A stretch of 64,000 bases of DNA from Rhizobium etli CFN 42 (GTDB taxonomy: Bacteria > Pseudomonadota > Alphaproteobacteria > Rhizobiales > Rhizobiaceae), in NCBI RefSeq assembly GCF_000092045.1, contig NC_007761.1:2669001-2733000 (forward strand), written 5' to 3'. Below the pieces are notes generated by a model, which saw nothing but the letters and a program-made list of their open reading frames with translations, did no database searches and was not told where the DNA came from. This document shows, one piece after another, positions 19,919-28,172 of this stretch (position 1 is the stretch's first letter; each line of letters opens with the position of its first letter). The translations under genes and the position numbers were made by a program.

Positions 19919-20026
19919 ATGACCCGCTTCAAATCCATCCTCCGTGTCCTCGAGGCTTACTTCCTCTCCGCCTTCATTCTCGCCAGCCTGCTGGCGGGGC
20001 CGCTGGTTATATTGTTCGTGAGGTAG
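19919..20026 (+). CDS. small single-pass membrane protein
   Basis: 35 aa: a basic N-terminus (MTRFKSILRVLEAYF) and one membrane helix (LSAFILASLLAGPLVILFV). AGGAC lies 7 nt before the ATG. It is divergent from the two-component operon, which makes it a plausible small regulator or target of that system. Evidence is limited to composition and start context. Confidence 0.45.
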   Translation: MTRFKSILRVLEAYFLSAFILASLLAGPLVILFVR

Positions 20027-20088
20027 ATCCGCTGGTGACCAATGAGCACGACCGGATATTTTTCGTAGAAAGTGAAAAAAGCGTCCCA

Positions 20089-20260
20089 CCGTGTGGCCCC
20101 CTCATCTGCCTGCCGGCATCTTCTCCCCGCTGGGGAGAAGGGGACCAAGCCGCACGACTCCCCTTTCAACCGAAATGTCGGAGGGGCGAGGCGCTGCCAC
20201 GATTCCCCTTCTCCCCGCGGGGAGAAGGCGGCCCGAGGGTCGGATGGGGGGCCACACGGT
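20089..20260. repeat. composite pair of inverted RIME-like elements
   Basis: Two palindromic elements stand head to head. One (20089-20145) begins CCGTGTGGCCCCCTCATC and holds TTCTCCCCGCTGGGGAGAA. The other (20203-20260) holds CCTTCTCCCCGCGGGGAGAAGG and ends GGATGGGGGGCCACACGG. The outer ends are near-perfect inverted repeats of each other. The 260-bp gap holds nothing else. Confidence 0.8.
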
Positions 20261-20287
20261 AGATCTTTCAATTATCCTTTTCTTACA

Positions 20288-20809
20288 TCACGCCCCGGCC
20301 GCCGCCATTCTTCCCCGCACCTCCAGAAACGCCGCCGTCAGCCGCGCCAGCACCGGCGAGGTCACCGTCCCGTTCGCCCCGCCGATCGGATCGACGATGT
20401 GGATCTGCCGGAGATCCTCCATGAATTCGTCCCAGAGCGGCTGTCCGCCCTCTTCCAGCAACTCGGCGCGAATGCTGAGATCCTCGCTCACCGGCAGGTG
20501 AAGCCTGCCCCAGGCGCCGATCATGGCGAAGAGGGGAACGAGCTGGATTGCCGGTTCCGTCAGACTGTAGATTGCTTTCTGGCTATGGCTCGGATCGTCA
20601 CGCTTGCTGATGAAGCCAAGCGAGAGCAGCCGCTTCAGCCGGGCCGCCAGGATATTGGAGGCGATCCCCTCCTCCGAATGAGTGAGCAGATCGCGGAAAT
20701 GCCGGCGGTTGCCGAACATGATGTCGCGGATGATAATCAGACTCCATCGGTCGCCCAGCACCTCCATCGTCAGGTTGATCGGACAGCCGGACCGCAATTC
20801 TATATCCAC
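20288..20809 (-). CDS. HxlR-type winged-helix regulator, long form
   Basis: 173 aa. The HxlR core is at residues 9 to about 100 (CPINLTMEVLGDRWSLIIIRDI, split before GNRRHFRDL, then GIASNILAARLKRLLSLGFI). The N-terminal cysteine in GCPI is the usual redox-sensing Cys of the YodB/HypR group. A C-terminal extension of about 70 residues follows. It is divergent from a reductase gene with a shared 88-bp control region carrying GAAAC/GTTTC half-sites, so it most likely represses that gene and itself. Confidence 0.87.
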   Translation of the reverse strand: MDIELRSGCPINLTMEVLGDRWSLIIIRDIMFGNRRHFRDLLTHSEEGIASNILAARLKRLLSLGFISKRDDPSHSQKAIYSLTEPAIQLVPLFAMIGAWGRLHLPVSEDLSIRAELLEEGGQPLWDEFMEDLRQIHIVDPIGGANGTVTSPVLARLTAAFLEVRGRMAAAGA

Positions 20810-20824
20810 GAAGCATCTCCTGTA

Positions 20825-20873
20825 GAAACCAGTTGCATTATAGGATCACTTGTGCGAGATAACAACTAGTTTC
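20825..20873. promoter_or_regulatory. putative HxlR operator
   Basis: GAAACCAGTTG (20825-20835) and CAACTAGTTTC (20863-20873) are inverted copies with one difference, placed between the divergent regulator and reductase genes. The second HxlR module at 28.1 kb uses the same GAAAC/GTTTC half-sites. Confidence 0.5.
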
Positions 20874-20897
20874 AATTGGCAATCAGATGGAGGAAGC

Positions 20898-21539
20898 ATG
20901 TCCAAGGTGCGCGTCGCAGGGTTTTCCGTTTCCGTCGATGGTTTCGGCGCCGGGCCGGAGCAAAGCTTGAATGATCCGCTCGGAAAGCGCGGGCCGGAAA
21001 TGTTTCAGTGGTTCTTCCACACGCGCACCTTCCGCGCGATGATGGGTAAGGACGACGGTTCCACAGGCATCGACGAGGATTATGCGTCCCGCGCCATGGC
21101 CAATTTCGGCGCCTTCATTCTCGGGCGCAACATGTTCGGCCCGATCCGCGGCGAATGGCCCGACGATGCCTGGAAAGGCTGGTGGGGTCCGAACCCGCCT
21201 TACCACGCGCCGACCTATGTCCTCACCCATTATCCACGCGAACCGCTCGTCATGGAGGGCGGCACCACCTTCCACTTCGTCACCGGCGGCATTCATCAGG
21301 CGCTCGATCAGGCGAAGGCGGCGGCCGGCGATAAGGATGTGAAGATCGGCGGCGGAGTGGCGACCGTCCGCCAATATCTGCAGGCGGGTCTGATCGACGA
21401 GCTGCATTTCGCCGTTTCGCCCGTCGTGCTCGGCAAGGGCGAAGCGATGTTTGCAGGCATCGATCTTCCCGCGCTGGACTTCCGCGTCACCGAGCATGCC
21501 GCCAGCGAAAAAGCCACGCACATCGTGCTGGCGAAATAA
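20898..21539 (+). CDS. dihydrofolate reductase/RibD-like reductase
   Basis: 213 aa, RibD C-terminal (DHFR-like) fold, as in the YyaP/YwjB group. It begins KVRVAGFSVSVDGFGAGP, contains the nucleotide-binding FILGRNMFGPIRGEWP and KIGGGVATVRQYLQAGLIDELH, and ends in a VVLGKGEAMF segment. NADPH-dependent reduction of a small molecule is likely; the substrate is unknown. GGAGG lies 5 nt before the ATG at 20898. It is controlled by the divergent HxlR regulator. Confidence 0.85.
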   Translation: MSKVRVAGFSVSVDGFGAGPEQSLNDPLGKRGPEMFQWFFHTRTFRAMMGKDDGSTGIDEDYASRAMANFGAFILGRNMFGPIRGEWPDDAWKGWWGPNPPYHAPTYVLTHYPREPLVMEGGTTFHFVTGGIHQALDQAKAAAGDKDVKIGGGVATVRQYLQAGLIDELHFAVSPVVLGKGEAMFAGIDLPALDFRVTEHAASEKATHIVLAK

Positions 21540-21655
21540 CCGAGCCGCCGGTTCAATCCGGCGATCTCTCCCGCGTGAGCGGCATCCGAAGCACATTCAT
21601 CCCGACACCAGGAAGAGGCAACTGTCCAAGGCCGTCTCCCCCGGCGTCAACAGCA

Positions 21656-21922
21656 TCACATTTTTCCGATACTTTTCATGGCATTTTCTATGTGCATCTT
21701 GCAGTCGTCCATCTTGTTGGCCGTCATGGAATCCTTAGCCATCATCATCTCCTTGGACGCCATTTCCTTCTTGTCCTTCATGGTCGGATCGGTCATGGCG
21801 TCCATGTCGGACTGCATTTTCATCATCGACGCCTCGTCGCATTTCATCATCGCATCCTGTGCAAGGACAGGCAGTGCGGATGCGGCGGCGACAACGATGG
21901 CTGCAGCTGCGCGTTTCAACAT
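21656..21922 (-). CDS. Met-rich small periplasmic protein
   Basis: 88 aa with a signal peptide (MLKRAAAAIVVAAASALPVLA). The mature 67 residues contain about 17 methionines, many in M-x-M or MM pairs, and two cysteines (KCDE and DDCKMH), together with many Asp and Lys residues. Met-rich exported proteins often bind Cu(I) or Ag(I), so copper buffering is a reasonable guess, not a proven role. A very strong AAGGAGGAG site precedes the ATG at 21922. It lies alone and has no copper-resistance neighbours. Confidence 0.75.
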   Translation of the reverse strand: MLKRAAAAIVVAAASALPVLAQDAMMKCDEASMMKMQSDMDAMTDPTMKDKKEMASKEMMMAKDSMTANKMDDCKMHIENAMKSIGKM

Positions 21923-22027
21923 TGTATTCTCCTCCTTTTGGGCAACATTGCCCATTGCAAATGGTGAAATGCGTGCCCAAGAACGTGCCGCGGCGCGGGA
22001 TGGGGACATGCATAAAAGGACCTGAGA

Positions 22028-23280
22028 TTACCCCGCCATCACCCGGTAGACGCATGCCATCCCCTCGACGCCTCGAAGCGGAGCCTCGAAGACGGCCAAC
22101 CTGTGGCCAGAGAGCAGCCGGCTGACGTCAGGCGCCGAAAACAGGGCTTCGGATAGACAGATCTCGCCGGCCTCGGCCAATGATTGCACCCGTGCCGCGA
22201 CATTGACGGTCTGCCCGAAATAATCGAGGTTGTCGTTCAACGTTACGGCGATCGATGGACCGCAATGGGCGCCGATCTTCAGGATGATGCTGGGATCACC
22301 ATGCTTGCCGTTGAAGCGCTCGATTTCTTCAAGCATATGCAGAGCAGCCGAGATGGCGTCGCTCGGGCGGGAGAAGGCCGCCATCACCGCGTCGCCGATC
22401 GTCTTGACGATTGCGCCCGAATGCTCCTGCACCGTGGCGCCGAGCAACGCGAAATGTTCACGCACCAGCGCATAGGCGTTGAGATCGCCGAGCCGCTCAT
22501 ACATCGCGGTCGAACCCTTGAGATCAGTAAAGAGAAGCGTCACCTGACGGATGCCGAGGCCCTCCCTTTCATCGACGCATTCGGAGCGAAACAGCCGCCG
22601 AAAGGTCTGGCGCGCAAGCAGCATTCCGCCCGACATGTAAGGATCGAAATCGAGAACAGGCTTGGTGGTCTGCGCCAGGATCTCGGGCGGCCAGTTGATG
22701 AGGAGCAGTGAGCCGCGCGCGGCAGCCGAGTTCTCGACTTCGACGATGACCGGGCCGGGCCGAACCGCTGAGGACGAAGGGCAAAAATGCCGACCGTCTG
22801 CTGACCTGGCAGTCGCGCATCGCTGAGAAACCGTGCCTTCCAGTGGAAATTCTCGATCGAGAGCGAGCCGGGATCATGAAAAGACAGCCGGCGCAGCTGC
22901 GGCGACACTGTGAAGGTGACCTCGATGAAATCGTCGAGATCGGTTTCGCCGGAGACGTCGCACAGGCCGCAGACATAGTGCGTCTTCAGCGTCCTCAAGG
23001 CGCCGAAACTGTCGAGCACCATTCCGGATTGGGGACATATGACGTCCCAGCGCATCTCGAACAAACCGCTGCGCGTCGCATGGAGAAAGAGATCGATGCT
23101 TTCCGTCTCCGAAATGGCGCCGTCGTGCGCGAAAGCCAGCGGGTTGATGCGGTAGAGGGACAGATCGTCACCGCTGCGGATCAGGTTTTCGAATTTGGCG
23201 ATGCCCCGCGGGCTCCAGGACCGGGCCTGCCGGATCTCGGTCATCTTGCTCTCAAGGAGCCGTTCCTGAACGTCAGTCAT
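22028..23280 (-). pseudogene. DUF5939-type adenylate cyclase, internal frameshift
   Basis: A two-domain protein in two frames. The N-terminal 170 residues (MTDVQERLLESKMTEI... to LPGQQTVGIFAL) resemble the DUF5939 domain and include a CGLC pair. After one base of correction near 22755-22785 the frame continues RPGPVIVEVENSAAARGS...DFDPYMSGGML into a class III cyclase domain. That domain has FTDLKGST, KTIGDAVMAAF and VNVAARVQ, with all catalytic residues present. The intact product would be about 417 aa. Without correction the cyclase part has no start of its own except weak internal ones. Together with the cyclase at 194 it makes two cAMP genes in this window. Confidence 0.75.
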
Positions 23281-23659
23281 CTGACGCCTCACAAAGTTCG
23301 GCGGGCCATGCGACCGGGGATCGCCGCGATTATAGCAGACGCTCGTCCGGGCGGATCAATCGGAGCCTGGCCGAGCAGAAGTCTTACGGATTAGCCCGGA
23401 AAGGCGACGCTGGGGTTTTCAGAAGCTTTTCCCGCTCGACATCGCTTATGTCGGCATTCGCTATCTGCGACATCCGGACTGTGTCAGCGGACCATGACGC
23501 TCAGCAGTCTTGTTCTCGACCTGTCGTCGATTAAGCGTGTCCAAGTAGCTGTGGCATTACTGCAGAATGAGCGTAGAGTGCGCATCATCGGCCCATAGAA
23601 TACCGGCACGACCGCTTGAGAGACCATCGTGCTCTTGCCGCTTCATAGAGGGTACGAAG
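23281..23659. other. intergenic region
   Basis: 379 bp between divergent genes. I find no gene, hairpin or repeat that can be supported; the region presumably holds promoters for both sides. Confidence 0.3.
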
Positions 23660-23863
23660 ATGCTCTTGTCGCTTATTTCACTCGACGACAGCCAGATAAC
23701 CATCGTCACCGATGCCGTTCGGCAATGGTGCTGCGAGAAAAAGCTCGACATCGACAGCATCGAAGGACGCCGCGCCGTCACCGTTGCCGTCGATCTCGTT
23801 CAGCTGAACATCGCCCAGAACCGGCTTTTTGCCGAATTGTCGAAGCAGTTGGACCACCAGTAG
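23660..23863 (+). CDS. small hypothetical protein
   Basis: 67 aa: MLLSLISLDDSQITIVTDAV followed by RQWCCEKKLDIDSIEGRR and a C-terminal helix ending LSKQLDHQ. It is soluble with a CC pair. The pattern (AVRQWC...A-V-VA--L) recurs in small rhizobial proteins, but I cannot name a family. GAGGGTACGAAG lies upstream of the ATG at 23660. Confidence 0.6.
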   Translation: MLLSLISLDDSQITIVTDAVRQWCCEKKLDIDSIEGRRAVTVAVDLVQLNIAQNRLFAELSKQLDHQ

Positions 23864-23970
23864 GAAACAGAAATCGGTCCATCAGGGCTGCCCCCGGCGC
23901 CGTCACAGGGTTGCGATAATCCGTGGCCGGTTCGCAAAAAGCCTCTCATTTGCCGTGTTGAGGTCCTTTG

Positions 23971-24621
23971 TTAGGAATTCACCGTGTCCCGGCCGGATTC
24001 GAGCTTTTCAAGGTAGGCTGCGTACATCTCGGCCATGGCTTCGGCGTAGGTTTCGATCTCGCCCAAGCTTCGGGGAGCCTCCGAGAACTGCTTCCCCACC
24101 GTGGCGAGCGTCGTGACGATCAGGTCACCGGCAAGCGCCCGGCTTGCCTCCGGGACCGATGGCAGCACCTCCTGCATGAACAGCCCGATGATGCGGTCTC
24201 CCGACGCCCTCGCCGCCTGCGCCTCCGGCGCATCCCGATAGAACGGCGCGGCGTCGTGAAGCGCCACTCGCATCGCCGCTTCCTCACACTCGGAGCGAAG
24301 AAAGGCGTGAACAAGGCTGCGCAGCCGTTCGAACGGCGGTCTTTGTGCATCGGCAAGAATGTCGGCGAGCATGTCATTCGTCTGCCGCCATTCGTCGCTC
24401 TGCAGCCGGAAGAGGATTGCCGCCTTGTTGGGGAAATATTGGTAGAGCGAACCGATACTGACGCCCGCCCTCTCCGCTACCCTCGCCGTGGTGAAGCGAT
24501 GGGCTCCCTCCCGTGCCAAAACCTGAGCAGCAGCATCGAGGATCGCCCCCACGAGCTCCGTCGAGCGGGCCTGCTTCGGCTGCTTTCGTGAAGAAATCCG
24601 TGTACTTGGCCGGTCGCTCAT
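23971..24621 (-). CDS. TetR/AcrR family regulator
   Basis: 216 aa. The N-terminal helix-turn-helix (about residues 22-65) contains AILDAAAQVLAREGAHRFTT, then RVAERAGVSIGSLYQYFPNK, a textbook TetR recognition region. The C-terminal domain binds an unknown ligand. The start at 24621 gives a normal basic arm (MSDRPSTRISSRKQPKQARS). It is divergent from an O-methyltransferase gene with a 91-bp shared gap, so it probably represses that gene. Confidence 0.9.
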   Translation of the reverse strand: MSDRPSTRISSRKQPKQARSTELVGAILDAAAQVLAREGAHRFTTARVAERAGVSIGSLYQYFPNKAAILFRLQSDEWRQTNDMLADILADAQRPPFERLRSLVHAFLRSECEEAAMRVALHDAAPFYRDAPEAQAARASGDRIIGLFMQEVLPSVPEASRALAGDLIVTTLATVGKQFSEAPRSLGEIETYAEAMAEMYAAYLEKLESGRDTVNS

Positions 24622-24712
24622 AGCAGTGCTCCGCAATGCGATTAGAAAATGCGAGGGATTATTCGTATTTTTGAGGCAGCGCAAGAACCTCATCATTCCA
24701 AGGAGCCCTCCA

Positions 24713-25366
24713 ATGACGACACTGACCACCGCGCCGCTCGCGCCTCTCCTCCTCCGCCTGTTCGAAGAAGCCGCCGCGGCGACGAGCCCCGCCATATCCG
24801 AGCTTTCCAGCGACGAGAGAATGCGCCTGATCAGCAGCAAGACGGAATATCTCGACCTTTACGGGCGACTGAAGGATCTCTGGCTTCCTGTCTCGCGCGA
24901 GGCCGGCACGATGCTCTACATGCTGGCGCGCAGCTGCCGTGCTCAAACGATCATCGAGTTCGGCACATCCTTCGGCATCTCGACCCTCCACCTTGCTGCA
25001 GCACTGCGCGACAATGGCGGCGGCCGGCTGATCACCAGCGAGTTCGAACCGTCGAAAGTCAGGCGGGCGCGCGAAAACTTGACGGCCGGCGGTCTCATCG
25101 ACCTTGTCGAAATTCGTGAGGGAGATGCCCTCCACACCCTTGGCACCGATCTTCCTGATACGATTGACCTCCTGTTCCTCGACGGCGCCAAGGCGCTCTA
25201 TCGCGATATCCTGGAACTGGTGGAAGACCGCTTGAGACCGGGCGCCCTCATCGTCGCCGACAATGCCGATGTCAGCCCGGACTATCTCGCCCGCGTCCGC
25301 ACACCCGCCGCCGGCTATCTCTCTGTCCCGTTCGAAGAGGACATCGAGCTGTCGACGCGGGTTTGA
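24713..25366 (+). CDS. class I SAM-dependent O-methyltransferase
   Basis: 217 aa, O-methyltransferase family 3 layout. Motif I is IIEFGTSFGISTLHLA, followed by an acidic SAM ribose contact in ITSEFEPSK and the metal-type motif DLLFLDGAKALYRDIL, then IVADNADVSPDY. The family methylates catechols and similar hydroxyls. AAGGAG lies 8 nt before the ATG at 24713. It is regulated by the divergent TetR-family gene, which suggests induction by an aromatic or quinone ligand (inference). Confidence 0.88.
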   Translation: MTTLTTAPLAPLLLRLFEEAAAATSPAISELSSDERMRLISSKTEYLDLYGRLKDLWLPVSREAGTMLYMLARSCRAQTIIEFGTSFGISTLHLAAALRDNGGGRLITSEFEPSKVRRARENLTAGGLIDLVEIREGDALHTLGTDLPDTIDLLFLDGAKALYRDILELVEDRLRPGALIVADNADVSPDYLARVRTPAAGYLSVPFEEDIELSTRV

Positions 25367-25374
25367 TATCGGGA

Positions 25375-25549
25375 GCCTGAGCGGGCGCTCCGCAGCGAAG
25401 TCTGCACTTCTCTTGCGCTCAGGCACTCGATCCTACCGTCGCTCACCCTCCCATTGCTACCTCAACTGTGGGAACGACGCCGTGCGGCTTGCCTCTCTTC
25501 TCCCCAGCGGGGAGAAGATGCCGGCAGGCAAATGAGGGGGCCACACGGC
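25375..25549. repeat. inverted repeat and RIME-like element
   Basis: The 323-bp gap after the methyltransferase holds two elements. GCCTGAGCG (25375) pairs with CGCTCAGGC (25416) over a 32-nt loop, possibly a terminator. A RIME-like palindrome at 25494-25549 (CTTCTCCCC-agc-GGGGAGAAG, ending ATGAGGGGGCCACACGG) matches those at 5.2 kb and 20.2 kb. Confidence 0.75.
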
Positions 25550-25689
25550 ACATCCTTCACTGCCTTGGCCTTGCCACACAAAGCGAAGGGCAGATATCGA
25601 ACAACCCACCGCCCTCACGCACAACCCATCTTGCACATCCCCACTCGCTCACCTAAGGCAATGCAACCTCCTTTCCGCAAGGCTGCCCG

Positions 25690-26502
25690 GTGCTCCGCTT
25701 CATCCTCCACGCCCTCGCCGTTCTCATCCTGACGCTGCTCACCCAGATCGGTGGCATCGTCTATCTCATCGCCCTCGCCGCTGCGCACGCCTTCGGCCTC
25801 AGGCGATTTCCCGCCAAGTTCGCGCTCTTCCTTTTCTGCTACGCCGCCGCGACCGTCGCCACACAATTTGCCGCACCGGCATTCGGCCGCGTTCCGCTCT
25901 CCTGCCTGACAAGCGCCGAAGACAGGCTCGTGGTCCGCTCGCCGATCTACTGCGCGCTGAACCGCAACTACGTCACGCCCAAGCTTCGCGATCTCGCAGA
26001 GGCGCTCGCCGCCCATATGGACGCGCAATTCCCCGGTACCGTCACCGTCGCGCTGGATGCGAACTTCTCCTTCGTCAACGGTTTCCCGCTGCTGCCGCAT
26101 CTCTCGCATGCCGACGGCAAGGAGCTTGATCTCGCTTATTATTACAAGGATGTCGGCGGCGCCTTCCTGAACGGCGCCACCCGCTCACCGATTGGTTATT
26201 TCGCTTTCGAGGAACCTGGCCCGGGTGACGAACTGCCTTGCGCGGGTCGCCACGACTGGCTCACCACCCGCTGGAATTTCGATGCGCTGCAGCCGTTGTT
26301 CCCGGCCTACCGGATCGAGGAGCAGCGCACCGCGGCGGCGGTCGCCTGGCTGACGACGGAAGGGGTCGCGCGCTTCGGTCTGCAGAAGATCTTCATCGAA
26401 CCGCATCTGAAGAACGCGCTCGGCATCACCGACGCCCATGTCCGCTTCCAAGGCTGTCGGGCCGCCCGCCACGACGACCATCTTCATATCCAGATCGAGT
26501 GA
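25690..26502 (+). CDS. membrane-anchored LAS-type metallopeptidase-like protein
   Basis: 270 aa. Two N-terminal hydrophobic segments (about residues 4-30 and 42-60) anchor the protein. The exported domain has a zinc-site pattern of the LAS peptidases (VanY/MepA type): His and Asp in SHADGKELDLAYYY and a second site in RHDDHLHIQIE at the very C-terminus. Cleavage of peptidoglycan cross-links or D-amino acid peptides is the likely activity. The start is a GTG at 25690 with AAGG upstream; no ATG fits. It stands alone. Confidence 0.65.
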   Translation: MLRFILHALAVLILTLLTQIGGIVYLIALAAAHAFGLRRFPAKFALFLFCYAAATVATQFAAPAFGRVPLSCLTSAEDRLVVRSPIYCALNRNYVTPKLRDLAEALAAHMDAQFPGTVTVALDANFSFVNGFPLLPHLSHADGKELDLAYYYKDVGGAFLNGATRSPIGYFAFEEPGPGDELPCAGRHDWLTTRWNFDALQPLFPAYRIEEQRTAAAVAWLTTEGVARFGLQKIFIEPHLKNALGITDAHVRFQGCRAARHDDHLHIQIE

Positions 26503-26620
26503 GCGCAATCGAACGCCAGCTCGGATCGGGCGCCGCAACCATCCGTGGCAGCGCCCCTTTCCAGCTGCCGGCCGATTGACTATTTTCGCTGTCCATATCC
26601 CTGAATGAGGAGGTTTGCTT

Positions 26621-27619
26621 GTGAGTGTCGGCCTGATTGCCCTCCTTGATGATGTCGCAGCGCTTGCAAAGGCGGCCGCTGCTTCCCTGGACGATGTCGT
26701 CGCTCAGGCGGGCAGAGCCGGCGCCAAAGCCGCCGGCGTCGTGATCGACGACGCTGCCGTCACGCCGCGTTATGTGACCGGCCTGTCGGCGGCGCGCGAA
26801 CTGCCGATCATCGGGAAGATCGCCGTCGGCTCCCTCAAGAACAAACTTCTGTTCCTCCTGCCGGCAGCACTCGCCCTCAGCCTTCTCCTGCCGCAGGCAG
26901 TGACGCCGCTGCTGATGCTCGGTGGGCTCTACCTTTGCTACGAAGGCGCCGAAAAGGTCTACGAGCTGGTCGTGCCGCATGCCGCCCATGCCCACGAGGC
27001 GGAGCTCGAGACGATCAGCATCGATCCCAAAACCTTTGAGGACGAAAAGGTCGCGAGCGCCGTCAGGACCGACTTCATTCTGTCGGCCGAGATCATGGCG
27101 ATCACGCTGGGCTCCCTGTCCGAGTCGGGGCTGGCGGTGCAGGCGCTGGTTCTCGCCCTGGTCGGCACGATGATCACCGCCGCCGTTTACGGCGTCGTCG
27201 CCTTGATCGTGAAGGCGGACGACTTCGGCCTCTGGCTTGCCCAGCGCTCTTCCCGCTCGCGGACAGGGGCGTTCCCGCGCATGCTCGGACGCGGCCTTGT
27301 GCAGGGCATGCCCTATCTTCTCCACGTGCTGGGTCTGATCGGGACGGCGGCGATGATCTGGGTCGGCGGCGGCATCATTGTGCACGGCGCCGAAAGCTTT
27401 GGCTTTGCCTGGCTGAGCCATCTGCTCCACGATGCCGGAGAAGGCGCCGCGCATGCAATGCCGGCCGTCGGCGGCGTGGTTTCCTGGCTGGTCCAAGCTG
27501 CCGGCTCAGGTCTTGTCGGCATCCTCCTCGGGCTTGCGGCCATCCCGGCCGTCGGCTACGCCGTTTCGCCCGCATGGCGGTGGTGCGCAGCACGCCTGCG
27601 CAGGATGAGGACTGCGTAA
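26621..27619 (+). CDS. DUF808 (YedI-like) inner-membrane protein
   Basis: 332 aa. It begins with the DUF808 signature (GLIALLDDVAALAKAAAASL, then DDVVAQAGRAGAKAAGVVID and DDAAVTPRYVTG), followed by about eight membrane segments in the remaining two thirds. The family is widespread, of unknown function. The GTG at 26621 sits 7 nt after GAGGAGGT and is preferred over a TTG at 26615. It is followed by a convergent HxlR gene. Confidence 0.88.
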   Translation: MSVGLIALLDDVAALAKAAAASLDDVVAQAGRAGAKAAGVVIDDAAVTPRYVTGLSAARELPIIGKIAVGSLKNKLLFLLPAALALSLLLPQAVTPLLMLGGLYLCYEGAEKVYELVVPHAAHAHEAELETISIDPKTFEDEKVASAVRTDFILSAEIMAITLGSLSESGLAVQALVLALVGTMITAAVYGVVALIVKADDFGLWLAQRSSRSRTGAFPRMLGRGLVQGMPYLLHVLGLIGTAAMIWVGGGIIVHGAESFGFAWLSHLLHDAGEGAAHAMPAVGGVVSWLVQAAGSGLVGILLGLAAIPAVGYAVSPAWRWCAARLRRMRTA

Positions 27620-27662
27620 GCGCGGGACAGCAGATGTTGCTTACGTCGAAGCGCCGGCATCA

Positions 27663-28040
27663 TCAACCGGCGTCCCTTTCATCATACGCACGCTGCGCCG
27701 CAAAAATTGCGTCCATGTTCTGCTCTGCCCAATGAGTGAGTGCCGAAACCGTATCCGTCAGCGTGCGCCCGAGCGGTGTCAGCGCATATTCGACGGTTAC
27801 CGGCACGGTCGGAAAGATCGTGCGTGAGATTAGGCCGTTGCGCTCGAGCCTTCTCAGTGTCTGCGACAGCACCTTCTGCGATATGCCCTTGATATCGCGC
27901 CGGATGTGATTGAAACGCACCGGCCCGCCTTGCAGCCGGTCGAGGATCAGCAGCGCCCATTTGTCCGCCAGGCAGTCCAGCACCAGCCGCGTCGGGCAGC
28001 GATCCTCATAAACATTGTAGCTCTGCTCTGTCGTCGTCAT
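27663..28040 (-). CDS. HxlR-type winged-helix regulator
   Basis: 125 aa, standard HxlR length. The redox-type Cys is in DRCPTRLVLD, followed by CLADKWALLILDRLQGGPVR, then HIRRDIKGISQKVLSQTLRR and LERNGLISRTIFPTVPVTVEY, and a terminal dimerisation helix. The ATG at 28040 has GGAGGATGG upstream. It is divergent from an NmrA-like reductase gene, the usual target arrangement of this family (compare YtfH-type/QorR-QorB). Confidence 0.9.
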   Translation of the reverse strand: MTTTEQSYNVYEDRCPTRLVLDCLADKWALLILDRLQGGPVRFNHIRRDIKGISQKVLSQTLRRLERNGLISRTIFPTVPVTVEYALTPLGRTLTDTVSALTHWAEQNMDAIFAAQRAYDERDAG

Positions 28041-28134
28041 TCCATCCTCCCCTTCCCGCGGGTTTCCCGCAGGAAACCAGGTGAGAAAAAAGTGCTCTCT
28101 TTTTTTCGATCCCGTTTTCTCTGTATGTATCCCA

Positions 28135-28159
28135 TGGAAAGATAGTTTCCAACAGAAAC
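28135..28159. promoter_or_regulatory. putative HxlR operator
   Basis: Overlapping dyads TGGAAA-gatag-TTTCCA region and GTTTC-caaca-GAAAC lie just before the reductase start, in the 132-bp divergent gap. The half-sites match those near 20.85 kb. Confidence 0.5.
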
Positions 28160-28172
28160 CACGGAGAGTGAC

